Part shown: positions 34,521 through 46,530 of the stretch, piece after piece
Layout of the letters: every line of letters begins with the position of its first letter
Position numbering within the stretch: the stretch's first letter is position 1
DNA from: Membranipora membranacea
Lineage: Eukaryota; Bryozoa; Gymnolaemata; Cheilostomatida; Membraniporidae
Assembly: GCA_914767715.1 (NCBI GenBank)
Contig: OU612066.1
Location: forward strand, 23,412,283 to 23,472,282
Reading direction: 5' to 3'
DNA length: 60,000 bases
The notes under the pieces: model-generated
Database searches by the model: none
What the model was told of the DNA's origin: nothing
What the model saw: only the letters and a program-made list of their open reading frames with translations
Position numbers and translations under genes: made by a program

Positions 34521-36869
34521 TTCACGCTGCAGTATGACATGTTTTTTTAGTGCAAAAGTCAGCCTCGTTAAATCGGACGCTGACAGAGAACGGATAACCG
34601 CAGAGCCAAACGGATTTCATATTTGAAACGAGCGAGAGTTGCTTCTGCTTCTGAGGTAAGTTTGAAGCAAATCTATTTTTTGATCCGAGCGAAAAAAAAG
34701 CATGATACCCACCCTTGGTATATTTTTGAATTTTTTAAGTCAGCGTTATTACCCCTCCAACTTGTCTCAGGATCTTTATATTTTACAGTTTGAATAAGGT
34801 CAATGGGGGCTCTAACTGGTCAGTGTTTCATATTATTCCGACAGACTTTGTATTTTTTCACGCTGCCGTATGACATGTTTTTTTAGTGCAAAAGTCAGCC
34901 TCGTTAAATCGGACGCTGACAGAGAACGGATAACCGCAGAGCCAAACGGATTTCATATTTGAAACGAGCGAGAGATGCTTCTGCTTCTGAGGTAAGTTTG
35001 AAGCAAATCTATTTTTTAATCCGAGCGAAAAAAAAGCATGATACCCACCCTTGGTATATTTTTGAATTTTTTAAGTCAGCGTTATTACCCCTCCAGCTTG
35101 TCTCAGGATCCTTATATTTTACAGTTTGAATAAGGTCATTGGGGGCTCTAACTGGTCAGTGTTTCACATTATTCCGACAGACTTTGTATTTTTTCACGCT
35201 GCCGTATGACATGTTTTTTTAGTGCAAAAGTCAGCCTCGTTAAATCGGACGCTGACAGAGAACGGATAACCGCAGTGCCAAACGAATTTCATATTTGAAA
35301 CGAGCGACAGTTGCTTCTGCCTCTGAGGTAAGTTTGAAGCATATCTATTTTTTAATCCGAGCGAAAAAAAAGCATGATACCCACCCTTGGTATATTTTTG
35401 AATTTTTTAAGTCAGCGTTATTACCCCTCCAGCTTGTCTCAGGATCTTTATATTTTGCAGTTTGAATAACGTCAATGGGGGCTCTAATTGGTCAGTGTTT
35501 CATATCATTCCGACAGACTTTGTATTTTTTCACGCTGCCGTATGACATGTTTTTTTAGTGCAAAAGTCAGCCTCGTTAAATCGGACGCTGACAGAGAACG
35601 GATAACCGCAGAGCCAAACGGATTTCATATTTGAAACGAGCGAGAGTTGCTTCTGCTTCTGAGGTAAGTTTGAAGCAAATCTATTTTTTAATCCGAGCGA
35701 AAAAAAAGCATGATACCCACCCTTGGTATATTTTTGAATTTTTTAAGTCAGCGTTATTACCCCTCCAGCTTGTCTCAGGATCTTTATATTTTGCAGTTTT
35801 AATAAGGTCAATGGGGGCTCTAACTGGTCAGTGTTTCATATCATTCCGACAGACTTTGTATTTTTTCACGCTGCCGTATGACATGTTTTTTTAGTGCAAA
35901 AGTCAGCCTCGTTAAATCGGACGCTGACAGAGAACGGATAACCGCAGAGCCAAACGGATTTCATATTTGAAACGAGCGAGAGATGCTTCTGCTTCTGAGG
36001 TAAGTTTGAAGCAAATCTATTTTTAATCCGAGCGAAAAAAAAGCATGATACCCACCCTTGGTATATTTTTGAATTTTTTAAGTCAGCGTTATTACCCCTC
36101 CAGCTTGTCTCAGGATCTTTATATTTTGCAGTTTTAATAAGGTCAATGGGGGCTCTAACTGGTCAGTGTTTCATATCATTCCGACAGACTTTGTATTTTT
36201 TCACGCTGCCGTATGACATGTTTTTTTAGTGCAAAAGTCAGCCTCGTTAAATCGGACGCTGACAGAGAACAGATAACCGCAGAGCCAAACGGATTTCATA
36301 TTTGAAACGAGCGAGAGATGCTTCTGCTTCTGAGGTAAGTTTGAAGCAAATCTATTTTTAATCCGAGCGAAAAAAAAGCATGATACCCACCCTTGGTATA
36401 TTTTTGAATTTTTTAAGTCAGCGTTATTACCCCTCCAGCTTGTCTCAGGATCCTTATATTTTACAGTTTGAATAAGGTCATTGGGGGCTCTAACTGGTCA
36501 GTGTTTCATATTATTCCGACAGACTTTGTATTTTTTCACGCTGCCGTATGACATGTTTTTTTAGTGCAAAAGTCAGCCTCGTTAAATCGGACGCTGACAG
36601 AGAACGGATAACCGCAGAGCCAAACGGATTTCATATTTGAAACGAGCGAGAGTTGCTTCTGCTTCTGAGGTAAGTTTGAAGCAAATTTATTTTTTAATCC
36701 GAGCGAAAGAAAAGCATGATACCCACCCTTGGTATATTTTTGAATTTTTTAAGTCAGCGTTATTAACCCTCCAGCTTGTCTCAGGATCTTTATATTTTGC
36801 AGTTTGAATAAGGTCAATGGGGGCTCTAACTGGTCAGTGTTTCATATCATTCCGACAGACTTTGTATTT

Positions 36870-39480
36870 TTTCACGCTGCCCTATGACATGTTTTTTTAG
36901 TGCAAAAGTCAGCCTCGTTAAATCGGACGCTGACAGAGAACGGATAACCGCAGAGCCAAACGGATTTCATATTTGAAACGAGCGAGAGTTGCTTCTGCTT
37001 CTGAGGTAAGTTTGAAGCAAATCTATTTTTTAATCTGAGCGAAAAAAAAGCATGATACCCACCCTTGGTAAACTTTTGAATTTTTTAAGTCAGCGTTATT
37101 ACCCCTCCAGCTTGTCTCAGGATCTTTATATTTTACAGTTTGAATAAGGTCAATGGGGGCTCTAACTGGTCAGTGTTTCATATTATTCCGACAGACTTTG
37201 TATTTTTTCACGCTGCCGTATGACATGTTTTTTTAGTGCAAAAGTCAGCCTCGTTAAATCGGACGCTGACAGAGAACGGATAACCGCAGAGCCTAACGGA
37301 TTTCATATTTGAAACGAGCGAGAGATGCTTCTGCTTCTGAGGTAAGTTTGAAGCAAATCTATTTTTTAATCCGAGCGAAAAAAAAGCATGATACCCACCC
37401 TTGGTATATTTTTGAATTTTTTAAGTCAGCGTTATTACCCCTCCAGCTTGTCTCAGGATCCTTATATTTTACAGTTTGAATAAGGTCATTGGGGGCTCTA
37501 ACTGGTCAGTGTTTCATATTATTCCGACAGACTTTGTATTTTTTCACGCTGCCGTATGACATGTTTTTTTAGTGCAAAAGTCAGCCTCGTTAAATCGGAC
37601 GCTGACAGAGAACGGATAACCGCAGTGCCAAACGAATTTCATATTTGAAACGAGCGACAGTTGCTTCTGCCTCTGAGGTAAGTTTGAAGCATATCTATTT
37701 TTTAATCCGAGCGAAAAAAAAGCATGATACCCACACTTGGTATATTTTTGAATTTTTTAAGTCAGCGTTATTACCCCTCCAGCTTGTCTCAGGATCTTTA
37801 TATTTTGCAGTTTGAATAACGTCAATGGGGGCTCTAACTGGTCAGTGTTTCATATCATTCCGACAGACTTTGTATTTTTTCACGCTGCCGTATGACATGT
37901 TTTTTTAGTGCAAAAGTCAGCCTCGTTAAATCGGACGCTGACAGAGAACGGATAACCGCAGAGCCATACGGATTTCATATTTGAAACGAGCGAGAGTTGC
38001 TTCTGCTTCTGAGGTAAGTTTGAAGCAAATCTATTTTTTAATCCGAGCGAAAAAAAAGCATGATTAATAAGTTTTAATAAGGTCAATGGGGGCTCTAACT
38101 GGTCAGTGTTTCATATCATTCCGACAGACTTTGTATTTTTTCACGCTGCCGTATGACATGTTTTTTTAGTGCAAAAGTCAGCCTCGTTAAATCGGACGCT
38201 GACAGAGAACGGATAACCGCAGAGCCAAACGGATTTCATATTTGAAACGAGCGAGAGATGCTTCTGCTTCTGAGGTAAGTTTGAAGCAAATCTATTTTTA
38301 ATCAGAGCGAAAAAAAAGCATGATACCCACCCTTGGTATATTCTTGAATTTTTTAAGTCAGCGTTATTACCCCTCCAGCCTGTCTCAGGATCCTTATATT
38401 TTACAGTTTGAATAAGGTCAATGGGGGCTCTAACTGGTCAGTGTTTCATATTATTCCGACAGACTTTGTATTTTTTCACGCTGCCGTATGACATGTTTTT
38501 TTAGTGCAAAAGTCAGCCTCGTTAAATCGGACGCTGACAGAGAACGGATAACCGCAGAGCCAAACGGATTTCATATTTGAAACGAGCGAGAGTTGCTTCT
38601 GCTTCTGAGGTAAGTTTGAAGCAAATCTATTTTTTAATCTGAGCGAAAAAAAAGCATGATACCCACCCTTGGTAAACTTTTGAATTTTTTAAGTCAGCGT
38701 TATTACCCCTCCAGCTTGTCTCAGGATCTTTATATTTTACAGTTTGAATAAGGTCAATGGGGGCTCTAACTGGTCAGTGTTTCATATTATTCCGACAGAC
38801 TTTGTATTTTTTCACGCTGCCGTATGACATGTTTTTTTAGTGCAAAAGTCAGCCTCGTTAAATCGGACGCTGACAGAGAACGGATAACCGCAGAGCCAAA
38901 CGGATTTCATATTTGAAACGAGCGAGAGATGCTTCTGCTTCTGAGGTAAGTTTGAAGCAAATCTATTTTTAATCCGAGCGAAAAAAAAGCATGATACCCA
39001 CCCTTGGTATATTTTTGAATTTTTTAAGTCAGCGTTATTACCCCTCCAGCTTGTCTCAGGATCCTTATATTTTACAGTTTGAATAAGGTCAATGGGGGCT
39101 CTAACTGGTCAGTGTTTCATATTATTCCGACAGACTTTGTATTTTTTCACGCTGCCGTATGACATGTTTTTTTAGTGCAAAAGTCAGCCTCGTTAAATCG
39201 GACGCTGACAGAGAACGGATAACCGCAGAGCCAAACGGATTTCATATTTGAAACGAGCGAGAGTTGCTTCTGCTTCTGAGGTAAGTTTGAAGCAAATCTA
39301 TTTTTTAATCCGAGCGAAAAAAAAGCATGATACCCACCCTTGGTATATTTTTGAATTTTTTAAGTTAGCGTTATTACCCCTCCAGCTTGTCTCAGGATCT
39401 TTATATTTTACAGTTTGAATAAGGTCAATGGGGGCTCTAACTGGTCAGTGTTTCATATTATTCCGACAGACTTTGTATTT
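36870..39480 (+). repeat. 2,611 bp higher-order unit, copy 1
   Basis: This unit holds seven full monomers and one truncated monomer and is followed directly by a near-identical copy. Markers repeat at exactly 2,611 bp: CCTATGACATG at 36881 and 39492, GGTAAACTTTTG at 37067 and 39678, the deletion junction at 38061 and 40672, GGTAAACTTT at 38671 and 41282, and TAAGTTAGCG at 39361 and 41972. Eight monomers (2,688) minus the net 75 bp deletion and two single-base losses give 2,611. Few differences are visible between copies, such as GCCTAACGG at about 37292 and GCCTGGTT at about 41464, implying recent duplication. Confidence 0.9.
38061..38075 (+). other. Deletion junction with 5 bp filler in a truncated monomer (copy 1)
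   Basis: The monomer passes from GCATGAT directly to TAATA and then AGTTTTAATAAGG. Compared with an intact neighbour (for example at about 35709-35800), 80 bp are missing between GCATGAT and AGTTTT, and 5 bp, TAATA, are added. TAATAAG also occurs a few bases downstream, so the filler looks templated, as in polymerase-theta-type end joining. The TTGTCTCAGG anchor of this monomer lies in the lost part. Confidence 0.85.
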
Positions 39481-42092
39481 TTTCACGCTGCCCTATGACA
39501 TGTTTTTTTAGTGCAAAAGTCAGCCTCGTTAAATCGGACGCTGACAGAGAACGGATAACCGCAGAGCCAAACGGATTTCATATTTGAAACGAGCGAGAGT
39601 TGCTTCTGCTTCTGAGGTAAGTTTGAAGCAAATCTATTTTTTAATCTGAGCGAAAAAAAAGCATGATACCCACCCTTGGTAAACTTTTGAATTTTTTAAG
39701 TCAGCGTTATTACCCCTCCAGCTTGTCTCAGGATCTTTATATTTTACAGTTTGAATAAGGTCAATGGGGGCTCTAACTGGTCAGTGTTTCATATTATTCC
39801 GACAGACTTTGTATTTTTTCACGCTGCCGTATGACATGTTTTTTTAGTGCAAAAGTCAGCCTCGTTAAATCGGACGCTGACAGAGAACGGATAACCGCAG
39901 AGCCAAACGGATTTCATATTTGAAACGAGCGAGAGATGCTTCTGCTTCTGAGGTAAGTTTGAAGCAAATCTATTTTTTAATCCGAGCGAAAAAAAAGCAT
40001 GATACCCACCCTTGGTATATTTTTGAATTTTTTAAGTCAGCGTTATTACCCCTCCAGCTTGTCTCAGGATCCTTATATTTTACAGTTTGAATAAGGTCAT
40101 TGGGGGCTCTAACTGGTCAGTGTTTCATATTATTCCGACAGACTTTGTATTTTTTCACGCTGCCGTATGACATGTTTTTTTAGTGCAAAAGTCAGCCTCG
40201 TTAAATCGGACGCTGACAGAGAACGGATAACCGCAGTGCCAAACGAATTTCATATTTGAAACGAGCGACAGTTGCTTCTGCCTCTGAGGTAAGTTTGAAG
40301 CATATCTATTTTTTAATCCGAGCGAAAAAAAAGCATGATACCCACACTTGGTATATTTTTGAATTTTTTAAGTCAGCGTTATTACCCCTCCAGCTTGTCT
40401 CAGGATCTTTATATTTTGCAGTTTGAATAACGTCAATGGGGGCTCTAACTGGTCAGTGTTTCATATCATTCCGACAGACTTTGTATTTTTTCACGCTGCC
40501 GTATGACATGTTTTTTTAGTGCAAAAGTCAGCCTCGTTAAATCGGACGCTGACAGAGAACGGATAACCGCAGAGCCATACGGATTTCATATTTGAAACGA
40601 GCGAGAGTTGCTTCTGCTTCTGAGGTAAGTTTGAAGCAAATCTATTTTTTAATCCGAGCGAAAAAAAAGCATGATTAATAAGTTTTAATAAGGTCAATGG
40701 GGGCTCTAACTGGTCAGTGTTTCATATCATTCCGACAGACTTTGTATTTTTTCACGCTGCCGTATGACATGTTTTTTTAGTGCAAAAGTCAGCCTCGTTA
40801 AATCGGACGCTGACAGAGAACGGATAACCGCAGAGCCAAACGGATTTCATATTTGAAACGAGCGAGAGATGCTTCTGCTTCTGAGGTAAGTTTGAAGCAA
40901 ATCTATTTTTAATCAGAGCGAAAAAAAAGCATGATACCCACCCTTGGTATATTCTTGAATTTTTTAAGTCAGCGTTATTACCCCTCCAGCCTGTCTCAGG
41001 ATCCTTATATTTTACAGTTTGAATAAGGTCAATGGGGGCTCTAACTGGTCAGTGTTTCATATTATTCCGACAGACTTTGTATTTTTTCACGCTGCCGTAT
41101 GACATGTTTTTTTAGTGCAAAAGTCAGCCTCGTTAAATCGGACGCTGACAGAGAACGGATAACCGCAGAGCCAAACGGATTTCATATTTGAAACGAGCGA
41201 GAGTTGCTTCTGCTTCTGAGGTAAGTTTGAAGCAAATCTATTTTTTAATCTGAGCGAAAAAAAAGCATGAAACCCACCCTTGGTAAACTTTTGAATTTTT
41301 TAAGTCAGCGTTATTACCCCTCCAGCTTGTCTCAGGATCTTTATATTTTACAGTTTGAATAAGGTCAATGGGGGCTCTAACTGGTCAGTGTTTCATATTA
41401 TTCCGACAGACTTTGTATTTTTTCACGCTGCCGTATGACATGTTTTTTTAGTGCAAAAGTCAGCCTGGTTAAATCGGACGCTGACAGAGAACGGATAACC
41501 GCAGAGCCAAACGGATTTCATATTTGAAACGAGCGAGAGATGCTTCTGCTTCTGAGGTAAGTTTGAAGCAAATCTATTTTTAATCCGAGCGAAAAAAAAG
41601 CATGATACCCACCCTTGGTATATTTTTGAATTTTTTAAGTCAGCGTTATTACCCCTCCAGCTTGTCTCAGGATCCTTATATTTTACAGTTTGAATAAGGT
41701 CAATGGGGGCTCTAACTGGTCAGTGTTTCATATTATTCCGACAGACTTTGTATTTTTTCACGCTGCCGTATGACATGTTTTTTTAGTGCAAAAGTCAGCC
41801 TCGTTAAATCGGACGCTGACAGAGAACGGATAACCGCAGAGCCAAACGGATTTCATATTTGAAACGAGCGAGAGTTGCTTCTGCTTCTGAGGTAAGTTTG
41901 AAGCAAATCTATTTTTTAATCCGAGCGAAAAAAAAGCATGATACCCACCCTTGGTATATTTTTGAATTTTTTAAGTTAGCGTTATTACCCCTCCAGCTTG
42001 TCTCAGGATCTTTATATTTTACAGTTTGAATAAGGTCAATGGGGGCTCTATCTGGTCAGTGTTTCATATTATTCCGACAGACTTTGTATTTT
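39481..42092 (+). repeat. 2,611 bp higher-order unit, copy 2
   Basis: This is the direct tandem partner of the preceding unit and includes the same truncated monomer. At the next expected boundary, near 42103, the array reads CCGTATGAC instead of CCTATGAC, so a third copy does not follow. The matching 68-codon minus-strand open frames across both junctions are identical by-products. Confidence 0.9.
40672..40686 (+). other. Deletion junction with 5 bp filler in a truncated monomer (copy 2)
   Basis: The junction is identical to that at 38061, including the TAATA filler, and lies exactly 2,611 bp downstream. Sharing a unique break proves that the deletion preceded duplication of the 2,611 bp unit. 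Confidence 0.9.
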
Positions 42093-43174
42093 TTCACGCT
42101 GCCGTATGACATGTTTTTTTAGTGCAAAAGTCAGCCTCGTTAAATCGGACGCTGACAGAGAACGGATAACCGCAGAGCCAAACGGATTTCATATTTGAAA
42201 CGAGCGAGAGTTGCTTCTGCTTCTGAGGTAAGTTTGAAGCAAATCTATTTTTTAATCCGAGCGAAAAAAAAGCATGTTACCCACCCTTGGTATATTTTTG
42301 AATTTTTTAAGTCAGCGTTATTACCCCTCCAGCTTGTCTCAGGATCTTTATATTTTGCAGTTTGAATAAGGTCAATGGGGGCTCTAACTGGTCAGTGTTT
42401 CATATCATTCCAACAGACTTTGTATTTTTTCACGCTGCCGTATGACATGTTTTTTTAGTGCAAAAGTCAGCCTCGTTAAATCGGACGCTGACAGAGAACG
42501 GATAACCGCAGAGCCAAACGGATTTCATATTTGAAACGAGCGAGAGTTGCTTCTGCTTCTGAGGTAAGTTTGAAGCAAATCTATTTTTTAATCCGAGCGA
42601 AAAAAAAGCATGATACCCACCCTTGGTAAACTTTTGAATTTTTTAAGTCAGCGTTATTACCCCTCCAGCTTGTCTCAGGATCTTTATATTTTACAGTTTG
42701 AATAAGGTCAATGGGGGCTCTAACTGGTCAGTGTTTCATATTATTCCGACAGACTTTGTATTTTTTCACGCTGCCGTATGACATGTTTTTTTAGTGCAAA
42801 AGTCAGCCTCGTTAAATCGGACGCTGACAGAGAACGGATAACCGCAGAGCCAAACAGATTTCATATTTGAAACCAGCGAGAGATGCTTCTGCTTCTGAGG
42901 TAAGTTTGAAGCAAATCTATTTTTTAATCCGAGCGAAAAAAAGCATGATACCCACCCTTGGTATATTTTTGAATTTTTTAAGTCAGCGTTATTACCCCTC
43001 CAGCTTGTCTCAGGATCCTTATATTTTACAGTTTGAATAAGGTCATTGGGGGCTCTAACTGGTCAGTGTTTCATATTATTCCGACAGACTTTGTATTTTT
43101 TCACGCTGCCGTATGACATGTTTTTTTAGTGCAAAAGTCAGCCTCGTTAAATCGGACGCTGACAGAGAACGGAT

Positions 43175-46100
43175 AACCGCAGAGCCAAACGGATTTCATA
43201 TTTGAAACGAGCGAGAGTTGCTTCTGCTTCTGAGGTAAGTTTGAAGCAAATCTGTTTTTTAATCCGAGCGAAAAAAAAGCATGATACCCACCCTTGGTAT
43301 ATTTTTGAATTTTTTAAATCAGCGTTATTACCCCTCCAGCTTGTCTCAGGATCTTTATATTTTACAGTTTGAATAAGGTCAATGGGGGCTCTAACTGGTC
43401 AGTGTTTCATATTATTCCGACAGACTTTGTATTTTTTCACGCTGCCGTATGACATGTTATTTTAGTGCAAAAGTCAGCCTCGTTAAATCGGACGCTGACA
43501 GAGAACGGATAACCGCAGAGCCAAACGGATTTCATATTTGAAACGAGCGAGAGTTGCATCTGCTTCTGAGGTAAGTTTGAAGCAAATCTATTTTTTAATC
43601 CGAGCGAAAAAAAAGCATGATACCCATTCTTGGTATATTTTTGAATTTTTTAAGTCAGCGTTATTACCCCTCCACCTTGTCTCAGGATCTTTATATTTTG
43701 CAGTTTGAATAAGGTCAATGGGGGCTCTAACTGGTCAGTGTTTCATATCATTCCAACAGACTTTGTATTTTTTCACGCTGCCGTATGACATGTTTTTTTA
43801 GTGCAAAAGTCAGCCTCGTTAAATCGGACGCTGACAGAGAACGGATAACCGCAGAGCCAAACGGATTTCATATTTGAAACGAGCGAGAGTTGCTTCTGCT
43901 TCTGAGGTAAGTTTGAAGCAAATCTATTTTTTAATCCGAGCGAAAAAAAAGCATGATACCCACCCTTGGTATACTTTTGAATTTTTTAAGTCAGCGTTAT
44001 TACCCCTCCAGCTTGTCTCAGGATCTTTATATTTTACAGTTTGAATAAGGTCAATGGGGGCTCTAACTGGTCAGTGTTTCATATTATTCCGACAGACTTT
44101 GTATTTTTTCACGCTGCCGTATGACATGTTTTTTTAGTGCAAAAGTCAGCCTCGTTAAATCGGACGCTGACAGAGAACGGATAACCGCAGATCCAAACGG
44201 ATTTCATATTTGAAACGAGCGATAGTTGCTTCTGCTTCTGAGGTAAGTTTGAAGCAAATCTATTTTTTAATCCGAGCGAAAACAAAGCATGATACCCACC
44301 CTTGGTATATTTTTGAATTATTTAAGTCAGCGTTATTACCCCTCCAGCTTGTCTCAGGATCTTTATATTTTGCACTTTGACTAAGGTCAATGGGGGCTCT
44401 AACTGGTCAGTGTTTCATATCATTCCGACAGACTTTGTATTTTTTCACGCTGCCGTATGACATGTTTTTTTAGTGCAAAAGTCAGCCTCGTTAAATCGGA
44501 TGCTGACAGAGAACGGATAACCGCAGAGCCAAACGGATTTCATATTTGAAACGAGCGAGAGTTGCTTCTGCTTCTGAGGTAAGTTTGAAGCAAATCTATT
44601 TTTTAATCCGAGCGAAAAAAAAGCATGATACCCACCCTTGGTATATTTTTGAATTTTTTAAGTCAGCGTTATTACCCCTCCAGCTTGTCTCAGGATCTTT
44701 ATATTTTGCAGTTTGAATAAGGTCAATGGGGGCTCTAACTGGTCAGTGTTTCATATCATTCCGACAGACTTTGTATTTTTTCACGCTGCCGTATGACATG
44801 TTTTTTTAGTGCAAAAGTCAGCCTCGTTAAATCGGACGCTGACAGAGAACAGATAACCGCAGAGCCAAACGGATTTCATATTTGAAACGAGCGAGAGTTG
44901 CTTCTGCTTCTGAGGTAAGTTTGAAGCAAATCTGTTTTTTAATCCGAGCGAAAAAAAAGCATGATACCCACCCTTGGTATATTTTTGAATTTTTTAAATC
45001 AGCGTTATTACCCCTCCAGCTTGTCTCAGGATCTTTATATTTTACAGTTTGAATAAGGTCAATGGGGGCTCTAACTGGTCAGTGTTTCATATTATTCCGA
45101 CAGACTTTGTATTTTTTCACGCTGCCGTATGACATGTTATTTTAGTGCAAAAGTCAGCCTCGTTAAATCGGACGCTGACAGAGAACGGATAACCGCAGAG
45201 CCAAACGGATTTCATATTTGAAACGAGCGAGAGTTGCTTCTGCTTCTGAGGTAAGTTTGAAGCAAATCTATTTTTTAATCCGAGCGAAAAAAAAGCATGA
45301 TACCCATTCTTGGTATATTTTTGAATTTTTTAAGTCAGCGTTATTACCCCTCCACCTTGTCTCAGGATCTTTATATTTTGCAGTTTGAATAAGGTCAATG
45401 GGGGCTCTAACTGGTCAGTGTTTCATATCAATCCAACAGACTTTGTATTTTTTCACGCTGCCGTATGACATGTTTTTTTAGTGCAAAAGTCAGCCTCGTT
45501 AAATCGGACGCTGACAGAGAACGGATAACCGCAGAGCCAAACGGATTTCATATTTGAAACGAGCGAGAGTTGCTTCTGCTTCTGAGGTAAGTTTGAAGCA
45601 AATCTATTTTTTAATCCGAGCGAAAAAAAAGCATGATACCCACCCTTGGTATACTTTTGAATTTTTTAAGTCAGCGTTATTACCCCTCCAGCTTGTCTCA
45701 GGATCTTTATATTTTACAGTTTGAATAAGGTCAATGGGGGCTCTAACTGGTCAGTGTTTCATATTATTCCGACAGACTTTGTATTTTTTCACGCTGCCGT
45801 ATGACATGTTTTTTTAGTGCAAAAGTCAGCCTCGTTAAATCGGACGCTGACAGAGAACGGATAACCGCAGATCCAAACGGATTTCATATTTGAAACGAGC
45901 GAGAGTTGCTTCTGCTTCTGAGGTAAGTTTGAAGCAAATCTATTTTTTAATCCGAGCGAAAACAAAGCATGATACCCACCCTTGGTATATTTTTGAATTA
46001 TTTAAGTCAGCGTTATTACCCCTCCAGCTTGTCTCAGGATCTTTATATTTTGCACTTTGACTAAGGTCAATGGGGGCTCTAACTGGTCAGTGTTTCATAT

Positions 46101-46530
46101 CATTCCGACAGACTTTGTATTTTTTCACGCTGCCGTATGACATGTTTTTTTAGTGCAAAAGTCAGCCTCGTTAAATCGGATGCTGACAGAGAACGGATAA
46201 CCGCAGAGCCAAACGGATTTCATATTTGAAACGAGCGAGAGTTGCTTCTGCTTCTGAGGTAAGTTTGAAGCAAATCTATTTTTTAATCCGAGCGAAAAAA
46301 AAGCATGATACCCACCCTTGGTATATTTTGAATTTTTTAAGTCAGCGTTATTACCCCTCCAGCTTGTCTCAGGATCTTTATATTTTGCAGCTTGAATAAG
46401 GTCAATGGGGGCTCTAACTGGTCAGTGTTTCATATCATTCCGACAGACTTTGTATTTTTTCACGCTGCCGTATGACATGTTTTTTTAGTGCAAAAGTCAG
46501 CCTCGTTAAATCGGACGCTGACAGAGAACA
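43175..46530 (+). repeat. Pentameric higher-order repeat (1,680 bp, two copies)
   Basis: Markers repeat at 1,680 bp: AATCTGTTTTTTAATCC at 43251 and 44931, CATGTTATTTTAG near 43457 and 45137, TACCCATTCT at 43621 and 45301, GCAGATCCAAACGG near 44190 and 45870, TGCACTTTGACTAAGG at 44371 and 46051, and GAACAGATAACC near 44850 and 46529. The last spacing is 1,679, explained by a lost T near 46327. A shortened trimer version of the same succession is at 47282-48291 (1,009 bp). A further pentamer-like order recurs at 52.7-54.0 and 57.4-58.3 kb. Confidence 0.85.
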
